A stretch of 64,000 bases of DNA from Coptis chinensis (GCA_015680905.1 CM027379.1:30894501-30958500), one strand, 5' to 3'. Counted from the first letter of the stretch, positions 35,461-47,380 are shown. Made by a program: numbers and translations. The notes: generated from the letters alone by a model not told the origin.

Positions 35461-36800
35461 TTGGTACGCTTGGACATAGTAAATTACTTAGTTACCGAGG
35501 AAGTTCCTTTATCTTGGTCTCAGAATGACCGGAAAAAGTTTTTATCCTTTGAAATTCTATTTCGGGATGATCCCTACCTTTTAAAGTATTGTTCGCACCA
35601 ACTAATCCGCCGTTGCATTCCCGACCGGGAACACAACGATGTGTTATCCTTCTACCATGAACAATCTTGTGGTGGTCATTTTAGTGGTAGAAAAACTGCG
35701 CCAAGGTTCTACAATGTGGTTTTATTGGCCAACACTGTTTAGAGATGCACATGAGCATTGCAAAGCATGCAATCGCTGCCAGCAGTTAGGTCGCATTACT
35801 TAACGCAATATGATGCCCTTAAATCCCATTCTAATTGTGGAAATCTTTAATGTATGGGGCATCGACTTCATGGGTCCATTTCCAAATTCTCATGGCTTCC
35901 TATACATACTTGTAGCAGTTGACTATGTGTCAAAATGGATTGAGGCATTGGCATGTCGTGCTAACGATCATAAAACGGTCGTTTTGTTTGTAAAAGAAAA
36001 TATTTTCTCTCGATTTGGTGTTCCAAAAGCTATAATTAGTGACGGAGGAAAACATTTCTGCAATAAAATTTTTGAATCATTAGTAAAGAAATATGGAGTC
36101 ACGCACAAAGTGGCAACTCCGTATCATCCTCAAACCAGTGGTCAAGTAGAAGTCTCTAATTGAGAAATAAAATCCATTTTGAAAAAAGCGTCAATCCATC
36201 TAGGAAAGATCGGTCTCTACGATTATCGATGCCTTGTGGGCATACATAACGACTTTTAAGATACCTATAGGGATGTCTCCGTGATCGCCTCGTTTTTTGG
36301 AAAACCTTGTCATCCATCGGTTGAACTTGAGCACCGCGGCTCTATGGGCCATCAAAACCTTAATTATAACACTAACGTGGCGGTAAAAAGAGAAAATTAC
36401 AGTTAAATGAGCTTGAGGAAATTCGAATTGATGCCTATGATCTCGAAATCCTATAAAGCCAACATGAAAAGAGTGCATGACAAACACATATTGCGAAAAA
36501 GAGTTCAAAGTCGGTCAAAAAGTTTTGATGTACAACTCAAGATTACACATTTTTCCGGGAAAATTAAAACTTCGATGGTCTGGTCCTTTCTTTGTCTCTG
36601 GCGTCACCCCTTATGGGGCTATCTCTCGCGGAAAACGTAAATGATGGTAGCGAATTTCAAGTAAATGGCCAGCCTTTAAACATTATCATGAGTTGCGCTC
36701 TCCGGATGTCGAAGAGACTCTTCTAAATGATCCGTCTGCACGGACTAATAGATTATTTGGTGTACTTCTTTCCATGTATTTAAACGGGGAAAGGTATGCC
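35461..36800 (+). pseudogene. Element B integrase
   Basis: The zinc-binding region is RCIPDREHNDVLSFYHEQSC and HCKACNRCQQLGRI. Catalytic core: [10 protein letters not shown] (Asp), [12 protein letters not shown] (Asp) and SGQVEVSN followed by EIK (Glu). A TGA at 36,161-36,163, probably from CGA, falls just before EIK. The C-terminal [12 protein letters not shown] module continues in broken frames to about 36,700, and HYHELRSP marks the end. Homologous throughout to element A's integrase. Confidence 0.85.
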
Positions 36801-38215
36801 ATTAAGGTAGCCGGCCCTCTTCTATTTTCTTTTCTAAAAATCCCTAGAGTGTGTGGTTGGAAGCCTTAAACCTTAGTCCACAAAACTCTATTTCAGACCG
36901 AGTATAAATGTCTTCGATAATCGAGCAAAGCGTGCCTCGGGAAAACAATGGGTACCAAAAATTTCAACTCCTTCTTTCTCCTCTCTTTTCTATTCTCTTC
37001 CTCGCGAACTCCAACTCATCATTTGGTCCAAATCTCACCCATCTTGAATTGGTAATGGTCGTAGTACTTTTTGCTCGAAGCGGCGGCGAAAAGGATGGGG
37101 TGGTGTATGAACCGGCCAAACTCCTTCTGTCCGTGTCTTGATCTTTTATCCGAGATGAGCGGTATAAGGTATATTATTGTTCGACACCATTTCAGCCGGG
37201 ATAAACTTCGTCGTCGTCCCGTTGCTCCCACAGGTTGGGATTCGTCTTGAGGATCTGACGTTAAAAGACTCACATTCGTCTTGAGGATCTGACGTTAAAA
37301 GACTCACATTCGTCTTGAGGATCTGACGTAAAAAGACTCAACATGTATATACTCGTTTTTTTTATTAGCACCCAGAATGGTGCCCAAAGAGAGTCGTGAT
37401 ATGCACCATCGGAATTTCCTAGTTCGTACGGGCAATGGATTCCACCAGGCCAACCCCGATCAGTTTTCTATGTGACTGTTTCGGGGCGGTTTGAGGCTAT
37501 ACCATATGTACTAAGGGTAATATTATTATTAGACCATTGCACATTGGTCAAGGATGGTACCGTCCTGAACCCTAGGCCCCCAAAACATAAAGGATAAAGC
37601 CACGGTCCGGCTGGATTGGGTTTGCCTTGAGCCGACATGAAAGTTGCCTCGAAGTTGCTTTTGTTGTGATGTGTTGTTTTATTTGGATTTCCGGTGTTGT
37701 TGACACGTTCTTCTAGATTTGTACATTTGTATATAAAAGTGTAAATAAATAAAAACCAAAGATTGTTAAAAAAAAAAAAATGTTTGAATGTGATTTTTTT
37801 TCATATTCTAGTGGATGGAATTTTTAATGCTGATCGTTTTGATATCTCATCCGTTCAATTTGGAGTTGAAACGAATCGAATTTCCACGTTTGAAATTTCG
37901 GAACATTTCGGGACATAAGGGGAATTTCTGAAATTCATTTGTACTTGGGCCAAAATTTTGACCCGACCCAAAAATCAAAAACCCGGGTACAAAGCCCACG
38001 CGTGGGGCACCCACGCATCCACCCCCCTCATTTCTTCTTCCACAAAAATCGGATCTTGGTCCCCCCACAATCCATTCGCGTACGGCGCCTACCACCAGTG
38101 AATTCGACCCGCGCACGCGGGCCAAACTCCACCAACCTCAACCCCCTTCCTCCAGCACCACCTCCTCCACCTCCTCTTGCTATTTGCACCATCAAAAGTT
38201 AATCTACAACGCGCT
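36801..38215 (+). other. Spacer between pol and ORF-A1, element B
   Basis: No supported gene. Contains about three copies of a 34-bp unit (TTCGTCTTGAGGATCTGACG...) at 37,240-37,340, and an A-run near 37,770. Confidence 0.45.
37240..37340 (+). repeat. 34-bp tandem repeat, three copies
   Basis: ATTCGTCTTGAGGATCTGAC plus 14 more bases, nearly perfect. Confidence 0.85.
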
Positions 38216-39107
38216 ATGGCAGCACGAAGGAGAATCACAGTTGAGAGAAATTTCACAAATCTCTACAATTCGGGATGTTTCACCCATTTTTCGATGAGGA
38301 AATTGCTAGTAAAGAGTGGGAATATCTATTGCATCAAATTCCAGCTCAATATTCCAAAGAATTGGTGTTGAAATTTTACAACAATGGAGGTTTCGGGGGG
38401 TGGCGAATTTTGGATTACGGCGGATGGGTTGGAAGCGTGAACTCATTTGGAGTTGATTTGAATACCAGCAAGCAGATTCCGATTAACTCGATAGCCCGAC
38501 CTGTTATTGTCGAGTATCCGACCACGAGGGATTTGATGTTTGACACGCTTCGAGGGGAGTACAACATCGCTCGAACTGCGTGTACCAAAGATTTCGCCGG
38601 CGTAACCAATTAGCCGTCACTCGATGGCGGGCGATAAACGTCATTGGAACTTCAAAGGCGTCGGCGTGAACAAGACTTTCTTGCACCTGCTGTGGATCCT
38701 GGGGAGAGGAAGCACACTTTCTCGTATGGTCCATTTCTGGGCCATATTCTTACGATCGCGTCAAGCGGGTCGGCTCCTCTTGCTTTGTACTTGTTACTCA
38801 ACTTATGCTTAACTTAGGGTTCGATCTGCTACTCCTTTCATTGAAACAAGGTCTTTCGAGAATTTTGGGATTTTTGAGACTTGTGTTTTTAGACCATTGG
38901 GACCCAGTAGCTAGAGATGACATTGAGCATGATAACGCATTACCTCCTCCTCCTCCTTCACCACCTGATTTGTTTTTAATGAAGATACCATCGCGAATCA
39001 ATACTCCTATGGATGCCTTGAGGAACATGAATTCTAGTATCGCGGGGATGTTTCTTCGCCAGGGAAGAGATGATTACTTCCGGAATGACTTCCGGAAGAA
39101 GAAATAA
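38216..39107 (+). pseudogene. Element B ORF-A1: Athila accessory ORF, first copy
   Basis: ATG 38,216 (MAARRRITVERNF). After a frameshift comes EWEYLLHQIPAQYSKELVLKFYNN (38,275-38,613 open), then FLHLLWIL near 38,680. The C-terminal part in another frame (38,805-39,107) is proline/acid rich and then helical (MDALRNMNSSIAGMF). This matches ORF-A of element A in layout: GW..LL, YS/YH..LVL.FY, LHVLWVLQ. At least two frameshifts. Same module as ORF-A2, which follows about 1.3 kb downstream. Confidence 0.65.
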
Positions 39108-39564
39108 GAAATCACCAAGGCCAATTCGAGGAGAATGATGATGGCAAATCGGCAACAATTCAAGATCGGTTACTTACGGTCTATATAGGCCACATAATTC
39201 TAGACCGGTCACCACGGCTGAAGTTAAGTTAGGTGGCGAAGGCGTAGAAACCCCGGGTTCATCTTACGCTAACCCGGAGGATTCACGATAGGCTGTTTAT
39301 TTCCTTTGGTTTAGAAATGACTATGTCATTTATTTCCCTTATGCATTGCATTTTTATTTTTAGTGATAAATTATTATATATCGGTTGATTTCTCATAATT
39401 TTGTATCTCCGACGGTTTGAATGAGAAATTATTTATGTTATCGCGAATATAGTACTTTCAAAAATATGAGTTTGCTCCTTGATTCATTGGGCCTACTCTC
39501 AAAGCCCAACGGTCGAACCCAACCGGACTGATCCAAGCGGTCCGGATGCCCAACGGTCGAAATC

Positions 39565-39660
39565 AAGTTATAAATACAACTCTCCTTTCCACTTTCACTC
39601 ATTCCCTTCTCTCACTCTTCACACATTTCTTCTTCACAAATTTTCAATTTCTTGAACATA
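39565..39660 (+). promoter_or_regulatory. Candidate promoter before the micro-ORF
   Basis: GTTATAAATACAAC (TATA box at about 39,571) followed by an 80-nt CT-rich leader ending in an ATG at 39,661. It is a typical plant core-promoter layout inside the element, well away from the LTR. Confidence 0.45.
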
Positions 39661-39790
39661 ATGAATAAAATAGAGCGATGGGAAAAGGAGCAATCTTGAA
39701 TGGGCTATCACATTAATTGTGATAACAGTGTTTATCATTATTCTCTTGTCACTCATGCACAACATGATCCGAACATCTAGATCTATGTAA
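39661..39790 (+). pseudogene. Micro-ORF with a membrane segment, one frameshift
   Basis: Starts MNKIERWEK. One frame later the sequence encodes ITLIVITVFIIILLSLM, then MIRTSRSM and TAA at 39,788-39,790. The hydrophobic run of about 20 residues followed by basic residues is a convincing single-pass membrane segment. No ATG is available in the membrane frame, so the ORF needs a one-base shift near 39,687, which is common in this degenerate element. Roughly 42 residues in all. No family recognised. It may be a chance hydrophobic frame, but the TATA box, leader and ATG position are suggestive. Confidence 0.35.
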
Positions 39791-39791
39791 C

Positions 39792-39792
<1 letters not shown>

Positions 39793-39833
<41 letters not shown>

Positions 39834-39895
39834 TATATTAGTTTATGGTGTGTTATATTTGTGTATATTAGTTGTCTTTTCCTCTAAAAAAAAAA

Positions 39896-39931
<36 letters not shown>

Positions 39932-39935
39932 ATAA

Positions 39936-39967
<32 letters not shown>

Positions 39968-39970
39968 GTA
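39793..39970. repeat. Simple repeats: T40, (TA)n, (AAT)n
   Basis: A T-run at 39,793-39,832, (TA)n at about 39,899-39,927 and (AAT)n to about 39,966. Confidence 0.95.
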
Positions 39971-40335
39971 AATAAATAAACAAACCATAACAAAGAAAGG
40001 CCATCCAAAACTCACCAAAATAATTAATGGATACACATAGTGTTCAGAGAAAATCGCGCACGCTACAAGGTACACATAACACTTGTCACACATGCATTTC
40101 GATTATTCTATCCATATTCTATTCTTGAGTTATGATCATCATTTCTGAAATTACGTGTAAGTTTAACTACCCTGTGAAACTTTCCTCCGTATTTTCTAAA
40201 CATTAAACCATCTCATTAATTGTATTTGGATATCTGACATGACAAAGACTTACTGTGGATCCCCTATGATGTTGTTCATAATCACATGGGTCATTAAATA
40301 CACTTGGACTCAGATTGGTATAGCCTCATAGATTG

Positions 40336-40343
40336 CCTATAAA
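40336..40343 (+). promoter_or_regulatory. TATA box upstream of ORF-A2
   Basis: CTATAAAT, 60 bp before ATG 40,402. Confidence 0.45.
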
Positions 40344-40401
40344 TCTCTTCTTTTTTAAGCCATTCTTATTCATACAATTTTTCACTATCCTTCCCTCAGT
40401 A

Positions 40402-41473
40402 ATGGCTCAACCAAGAAAAATAACGGCAGAGAAAGACTACCTAAAACTTTCAAGAGGGCGGTTTTCTCCTTATTTTGACACGAAATCATACATCAGCGGA
40501 TGGGCGCCTCTTCTATATCATTCAGACTAGTTATTCAGAATTGGTTTTGATGTTCTACCAATTTAGCGGATATGAAGATGGAAAATTCTACTTCAATACC
40601 TATGGACAACGATTGGAATTGAATAAGGAAATGATCTCCGACATACTTCAAATCCCAATAAAAACCCAGGAGTCCCTTGTTCAAGAGTCATCATTCGATT
40701 CCGCAAAAACTTTACTGCGAGCTACCGTATCTCATGGTGACGTCGAAAATACACATCACATGGTTCTTCAACGCTCTTTGAAACAGAATCAACGTGTTGT
40801 GCTCCACTGGTTGGGACATAATATGGTAGGTACATCACACCAATCTGAAGTCACAAAGCCTCAACTTCACCTACTTTGGATTTTGCAAACTCAAAGAGAT
40901 GACTTTTGTCTGATCCAACACCTCTGGAACGTAATCACCAAGAAAACAAGAAGGTTAGCAGCTCTACCCACTTTGGTTACGTAGATTATGATATGTTGGG
41001 GTTATCCAATAATTTCTCCAGAGACACCCCTTCAAAGAGCATATATAAAGGTACTTCAAACAGACTACTCCGTTGGTTTTGGACCCACGATACTCGATAG
41101 ATGAAGCGAGAACACCCCAAGCTCAAATTGACCATTTATTTGATGAAAATGCCATCTTTGAATATTATTAATCCCATGAAAGGCATTAAACTTCTTCATC
41201 GGGGTTTGAGGGAACTACACGCTTCGTCGAGAATATCATCATCCCAACTCTTGGGGATTTCCAAGATCGTCAAGCAAACGCATGATGTTGAGCGGGGAGG
41301 AGATCTTGGAAAATCATTCTCAATTCTTGCAAAATCACGCTCTCCTAATGGAAAATCAAACTGTACTCTCTGCCAGCCAAGGGGACATTCAGATTCAGCT
41401 CGGCCAACAAATAGAAGACCTAAATAGTTTGGTGCAAAATATGCATCTCCAAGAGCAATATAAGAATCCATGA
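40402..41473 (+). pseudogene. Element B ORF-A2: Athila accessory ORF, second copy
   Basis: ATG 40,402 (MAQPRKITAEKDYLKL). After a shift near 40,500, SYSELVLMFYQF, DILQIPIKTQES, HWLGHNMVGTSHQSE, LHLLWILQTQRDDFCLI and LPTLVT run open to 40,984. The tail at 41,282-41,473 is helical and Gln/Asn rich (ENHSQFLQNHALLMENQT). It is better preserved than ORF-A1 and closer to ORF-A of element A. It has its own TATA box. Product role unknown; the Athila counterpart is called env-like by position only. Confidence 0.72.
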
Positions 41474-41743
41474 TATTACTAAGTCAATAAGTATATAATC
41501 ATATATGTTATTATGTTTTTTCGTCTTACTATGTATTTTGTCTTATCTTTTTGTCTTCTTTTGTATGCAATGCTTAATAGGATTGTCATCATTTCCATTG
41601 TGACTAATATAATTTTAACATGTGCTACAGGAGGGTCATTTTTCTTACATACTCATTTTTCCATCCAGTTTGCCTGTATCGTTACCCATTTCTTTACTTC
41701 ATCCACCATAGCATCTTCATCAAACATTGCATCTTCATCATCC

Positions 41744-42697
41744 ATGGTACCTCCCAAACTCATTCCTGAGCAATCCTTTCAGTCTATGATGGATTCCAAT
41801 GTCTATGGCCATCTCTTCCATGATTACATCACAAACATTGGGTGGTCTTCCCTAATTCTTCAACGACCAAACTTATTCTCCGAGTTTGGCTGCATACTTT
41901 ATGCTAATATGGATGACACACCAGCATTCAACCATGCGCATGGTTTCTACTTAGACGGGTTCACAATCCGAGTTGGTGACATACCTCATATCTTTTTTGA
42001 ACAACAACTTGCCCTATCTTTGGACCTTCCATACCACGAACCCGCTGCATCTTGGCAGTACATCTATCATAATTCTTACCGTTCCTTTTCGATTGGCAAA
42101 GCGTTTAGCGACTCTTATGGTGATGGTCTTGAGATCAAACGAGAAGGAGATGGCCATGTGCCATGGCGCAACATCACCATTCCATTAGCAAGCATGACAA
42201 TGAACATGGGGACTGCAATGTTATTTGTACTCCTAAACATTATGGGAGATTGGCATTTTTCTATTGCTAATGAGGCGCTATGCGTTGTATTGATGCACTA
42301 GCTTCGGGTCATGCATTATTTAACATTTTAGGTTGTGTTATCTCGGCTGAAACGAGCTCGCACTTTTCGGGATCGATATACTTTTACCGGTCACCGCTTG
42401 CGGATCATGAAGACACATTTTCCACGGTTTGCAGCCACTTTTCATGGTGGGTCAAGGTAGATTCCATGTGCCCGACAAAGCGAGAATCATTCGCTCATTG
42501 AGGTTTCGTCAATGGGCGTCCCTTCGATACGAGGCATGTTCGATGTTACCCAAAGGGCCGAAAAGATGAAGACCAATTTGAGGATCCGGAGACAAAGAAT
42601 GGGCAAAAATTTGGCGGACTATTATCTATTGGGCGATGCTAAGGAAATGCATTTCCTTAAAGAGGGCGCCCGACCTTCACATCTATTTGGATGGTAA
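41744..42697 (+). pseudogene. Element B ORF-B: diverged accessory ORF
   Basis: ATG 41,744 (MVPPKLIPEQSFQSMM). Open to 42,301, shifts frame near 42,275, then again near 42,500, ending at 42,697. Landmarks shared with element A's ORF-B are EQSF near the start, W..L, LYAN/FYEH, SLDLP/SLGIP, MNMGTAMLFVLLNIMGDWHF, and FSWWVKVD. A TATA-like GTATATAATC lies near 41,490. The longer upstream extension of the same frame (from 41,513, with hydrophobic residues) may be untranslated. Function unknown. Confidence 0.65.
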
Positions 42698-42945
42698 ACT
42701 TGAGTTTGCCATTGTACATATATCTAGCTAAACCTTACGTTTGGTGTGCTATTGTTTTTCATGTTTCAGTATGCATATGGTTCATTATTTCGGTGTGCTA
42801 TGTATCGTGTGCTATGTTTAGTGTGCTATTGAACATTTTCTTGTTCTTTCGAATAATATATTATGATCTCCAACCTCTCGTTCCAGCAATCTAGCCCTAA
42901 TTTTGCTCCACGGTTCTCGGTACTTTCTCTCTTTAATTATTGATC

Positions 42946-42980
42946 CTTCGAGGACTAAGCATCATTCGTTTGGGGTGCTT
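42946..42980 (+). other. Internal PPT-like motif, element B
   Basis: TTCGAGGACTAAGC, a short gap, then GTTTGGGGTGCTTTTAAAC. It is degenerate relative to A and C. Confidence 0.5.
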
Positions 42981-44307
42981 TTAAACTCAGAGCAAAAATT
43001 AGGCATCTTGTAGCCTATATATAGTTTTTATTTTCATATTAATAATTGTACTTAGTGACAAAGTCTTGTTTCCTTTTCAATGATGAAAATTGTCTAAAAA
43101 TCTCACATTAGTATCCGAATTAGGATTTGTTTTAAGAAACTTTAGATAATCGTATGCAATAGTTTATACATCTTTTCATGAATATTCATGTACTGAGTAT
43201 CATTGATTGTACATAGCAGTAAGTTTCTGGAACCAACGGTTAGTTACTTAAACTATAAATCCTGTGAGAATCTAACCAAAAGCCTTGATATGAGTGATTT
43301 GTGTGTGATGACACGCGGAGGAGTAGTTTTTCCGATTAGAGGAAATTACGATCTACTTACTTGATCACCACCGAACCCAAAGAGAATTTAGGCCTTCTTT
43401 GGATCGACATAGCTAAAAATTCTTACATTTACAAATTTTACCGCTAGTCACTCCACTGAACCGTTCATCAAACCTTTCACTTTCACCAAAATTCCTTACC
43501 CATTTATTAAACCAAATAAAAGAACCTACCTAAGTGATGAGTATGAGAAATAGGATGAAATGTGGAAAGAATAAAGAGAAAGACTTGTCCCAAATAAAAG
43601 TCAGTTACTTGCTTCAGGAAAGGAAAATAGAATCATGTTCTTAAGCCCATATATATATATATATATATAAATCCTTAGTATCCAGAGGCTTAAGAACAAG
43701 GTTGGAAAAACTCAGTTAGAAGAAGGAAAGGAAACAAGGATTTCTCTAGTGTAAATATATGAAGAACCTATTCTCTCATACTCGTAAATTTTGATTATCC
43801 ATTTCTATTTTCTTGTACACTATCACCTAAGCCCCACAATACCTAATAAAGACCTTTAGCTCAATTAGGAGTAGGGTGGTGTGATAATAAGTAGTAGACG
43901 TGATTGATCGACATCGGCTCCTCTGTTGTCATTGAGATGTAAGGAAAACGTGTGCCCACTGCACACTGGAGTTAACAAAACCTGAGTGGTAAAATTTTGA
44001 GTGGAATTGTGTTTTCGACACATACCCGTGAGAACCCATTTAGATGCACGCTCTCCAAGGGATCGAAACAACCACGCTAGTATATTTCAATGAAAAGTTC
44101 ACTGCATGAATAATCATATGTAGATGTTTTAATTATTGAATACATATTAACTTGAGTTTCAAAGAAATCAATCCTCGTTCCCTGCTAAGGAGATGTATGG
44201 ATATCTGAGATTAATTTAGGAAATGAGTTTCTGTCACTGAGTAGTTGTAGTATAAATGAAGTTTGTGAGTATCTTTTCTGGAAAACTCTCACGAGGCTAT
44301 AACTCGT
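42981..44307 (+). other. Conserved 3' noncoding region, element B
   Basis: Colinear with the 3' regions of A and C: GAGAATTTAGGCC..TCTTTGGATCGA near 43,385, a purine-rich stretch, AGCTCAATTAGGA near 43,860, GTGTGCCCACTGCACACTGG near 43,950 and GTAGTATAAATGAAG near 44,246. No ORF supported. Confidence 0.6.
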
Positions 44308-44328
44308 CCACTAGGGAATTCCTAGTGG
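44308..44328 (+). other. Conserved palindromic hairpin, element B
   Basis: Arms CCACTAGG and CCTAGTGG around GAATT, 140 nt before the 3' LTR. Confidence 0.65.
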
Positions 44329-44429
44329 TTTAAGGCCTTGTTGCATATGGTCAATGCAACTGCACTCTAAACGAGAATTAGTTTAGGACTACACATTTTT
44401 GGCCACTTATCTATTTTAGTGTCTCTTCT

Positions 44430-44467
44430 TTGCTTGAGGACAAGCAAAGTACTGTTTGGGGGTAATG
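44430..44467 (+). other. Terminal PPT, element B
   Basis: CTTGAGGACAAGCAAAG, then GTTTGGGGGTAATG directly before TGATAAGC. Confidence 0.75.
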
Positions 44468-45228
44468 TGATAAGCACCCAAAAGTGTATTATGAAACACC
44501 ATTGAGACATATAAATTTGGTTAATTATATGTTTAATAATCATGAAATAAATATTTCATACTTTTGCAGGTATTTGCAGTAAACATGGAAATATTGGTTA
44601 AACCTGAAATAAAGCACGAGGAACGGCGTATATACGAATTCTCCCAAATCCACACAGAAGCATCAAACTTCCAAAGCTCCTACCTCTCGAACCAGGACTC
44701 CGAATGCGACACGAGAGATGCTCAGACAATCAGGGCGATGAACTCTACGCATAGGCGGGAAATTGTAACACTGCCCAAAATACCGGACCGCCACTGGACT
44801 GCACATGGACCCACTATGCGGGGCCACAAGATTGGATGAGTCATCAATCATGGAGCATGTCAAGACAAAGATAACAAATTATTGGTGCAAAGTTGACACC
44901 TTGCATGTAATAAATTAGATTAGGTGTTAATAGTGAAAAAAAAAAGCGAGGTGTCACTTTGTTTTAATGTGGTGGATAAAAATTCATTAATGTGGTTTGA
45001 TAATTCACGTGGGAGGAAATGAGATTTCTCTCAAATGGAGAAGAAATTAGACAAGGGTGGGGGACACTCCATTTACTCCCTTGACTTATTTTCCTCACAT
45101 GGCATTATTTTAGTTCCTTAGTGAAAGAAATGTAAAGTTAGTTTTAGTTTTTATTAAAAAGCTTGTAATAGTTTTAATGGAGGAACACTTGTTTCTTCTA
45201 GAAAATAAATAGAAGTGAGTTTGATTGT

Positions 45229-45295
<67 letters not shown>

Positions 45296-45946
45296 GTATT
45301 TTTCTTAGTTTATAAATCCTTGTCCCAAGGATCATGAGCTAACCTTTCCTTTTGGGGAGTTAATCCAACTCATGTGAGGGTAAACCAATTGTTGTTGGTT
45401 TGGTAGGTTTAGGAAGAACAACTAACTCTACATCCTATCCCAAAATGGTAGTTGGTGTAGAGTTTAGTTAGGAATCAAGCAATGAGCTTAGAGATAAGTC
45501 ATTGTTTGGTTTCACTTGCTAGCATGTATGAGCTCTTTTAGTGAGCCATGCATGCTAGGGATCAAATCTATTTTTCCGTTAGGGACTTGTCTATGAGTCT
45601 AGGAAGAATCAAAACCTTTTCAAATCAACACTAATGATAATTTCACATGAGGAGGATTAACTCTCCACCTTCTTTCAAATCTCTATTTCGGTATTAAGTG
45701 AATGTTTTCAACATTAATGTTTTCTTAATGTTTATGTAGGAAGGAAAAATCTAGCATTTATATTATGACCTTACTCCTTAGTTTCCCTTAATTGTAAATT
45801 CCAATTTGTAGTTGTTCTAAGCTTTAGTTTAGTTCGAATCTTTATTCCAACTCTACGAAACGAAGATCGTGAGTAAGGAACCTTGAGTGCTTTTGCATCA
45901 ATTCTTAGAGATCAAAACTCTAAGTAGTAGTAAAGAGCATATATCA
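44468..45946 (+). repeat. 3' LTR of element B
   Basis: 1,479 bp, nearly identical to 28,113-29,584. The main difference is the (CT)n length, plus a few substitutions and small gaps (for example near 44,525 and 44,730). Followed by ACCTG. Confidence 0.93.
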
Positions 45947-45951
45947 ACCTG

Positions 45952-46291
45952 CAAGGTGGAACACACTCAAAATAATGCCAAATGGCAATATGTGCTCTCA
46001 ATAGTGAGTAATGGTACACTGATATACCATGTAATATGAGCAGCTAACACTAAATGATTTTTCATAGGACAATTCATTGTCTTCGTCAACGAAATATATT
46101 TGATTTTGTGTTATGGTAAGACTACGTCGAATAAGAGGCGACTTGTTTGGTAGGTGTATGTCCACCTTGTTGATTTTTGGCTTGAAATTCTGAAGCTCAA
46201 GACATTCAAGGAGGAAATTATGGCTGCCCCAGGAATACATTTGGGCTTGCGTTGAGTCGTCATCTTGAAAAGAGAAGTGAGATCACTGTTG
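45952..46291. other. Sequence between elements B and C
   Basis: 340 bp of the background into which both elements inserted. A minus-strand open stretch of 80 codons (46,240-45,998) has no domain I recognise. Confidence 0.4.
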
Positions 46292-46296
46292 CATTG

Positions 46297-47380
46297 TGAT
46301 AAGAGCCCAAAACTGTAGTTTTAACCCCTTAACAATATTACTTTTAGACCAATTATGTGATTAATAACTAAAAGTTAGTACTGTTATCGTGTTCTTATGT
46401 ATTTCAAGCATTGGAGTCGAATACGTGCAGAAATGCGTCCTTTTTGCGAGATAAAGAAACAAAGGTTGGTTGCTAAGAAGTTCTATGATTAAAGGCCAAG
46501 ATTCAAGGAGAAAAAACCTGTTTAAAGCCCGATCAAAGCTGAAAAATCAAAGTCAACACGGGTAGAAATAGTGCACAAAAGCCAGCTGAACTTCCGAAGG
46601 GCGTATCTTTGAACTTAGACCTCGGAATTGACTCTACCTTACGTCAAAAAGACCGTCTCGAAAAGAGCTTCCTAATGGTATAAGTCTTGATCCAATCAGA
46701 GGAGTATAAGTGGACAAAAATGCTATTGAATTCATTTTCAGCTGAAAACCCCTTTACGGACTGAAGTAATGAGGTTTTGGGCTCGATTTTTCGGCCCAAA
46801 ATATGGCTCCTCAACCCATGCACGAATTTGTGGATTTTGTATCCTCTATTTGAAGAGAGAAAGACTTAGCTCTTAAGATACTTAGGTTTTAGTTAGTGAG
46901 AATCCAATAGTTAGTTCTTTTTACTTAGCTTTACTTAGGCTAGATCCAAATAGTTAGTTTTATCTAGTTATTTTTCATAGATTCAGTTTGTAGAACCAAT
47001 AATTTATTATTTATCTAGTGAATTATCAATAAATTAGTTAGAATAGTAATTTTAGTTTTTGGAATCCATTACTTAGTTCATTTCATAATCTTAGTTTTAA
47101 ATATTGTTCATTTAATTCATTTTGAATATTAGACTATTGTTAAATTAGATCAATAAAGTTAATTACTTATTTAATCATTACTCTCATCATTGTTCGTTTT
47201 GTTTGATTAGTTGAATTCTATTTATGTCTTGATGGTTTATGAGTGGAACGAATCCGTACTCTTTATATATTGTATAATGAATTGAGAGTAGGAATATATA
47301 TTGATTAAACACTTATTTAGTTAATTGATTATTTGTGTTTACGCATAGATAGTTAGTTTAACTAAATTTTGTCTTTAACA
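46297..47380 (+). repeat. 5' LTR of element C
   Basis: 1,084 bp. Resembles the solo LTR at 14,474. It lacks a 35-bp segment found in the 3' LTR near 55,680. Confidence 0.92.

Larger units (their letters stand above)
28113..45946 (+). mobile_element. Element B: large Athila-like retrotransposon, complete with both LTRs
   Basis: Target duplication ACCTG at 28,108-28,112 and 45,947-45,951. LTRs of 1,472 and 1,479 bp, PBS after the 5' LTR, PPT before the 3' LTR, total 17.8 kb. Order: gag, protease, RT-RNase H, integrase, ORF-A1, membrane micro-ORF, ORF-A2, ORF-B, then a 1.5 kb 3' noncoding region. This is large for the lineage because of the extra ORFs. The two LTRs differ at only a few visible places, which argues for recent insertion, yet every ORF except the protease region is broken. 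It therefore probably moved with proteins supplied by a related copy. Confidence 0.93.

Noticed and set aside
39884..40093. Hydrophobic minus-strand ORF of 69 codons
   Set aside because: The hydrophobic residues (poly Leu/Tyr/Ile) come from the (AAT)n and (TA)n simple repeats.
41513..41743. Hydrophobic N-terminal extension of element B ORF-B as a signal peptide
   Set aside because: Element A's ORF-B starts at the position matching ATG 41,744, and the extension is not conserved there, so it is probably untranslated.
28113..45946. Assembly duplication as the cause of the 1.47 kb repeat
   Set aside because: The two copies flank a retroelement with PBS, PPT and an exact ACCTG target duplication, so they are LTRs.
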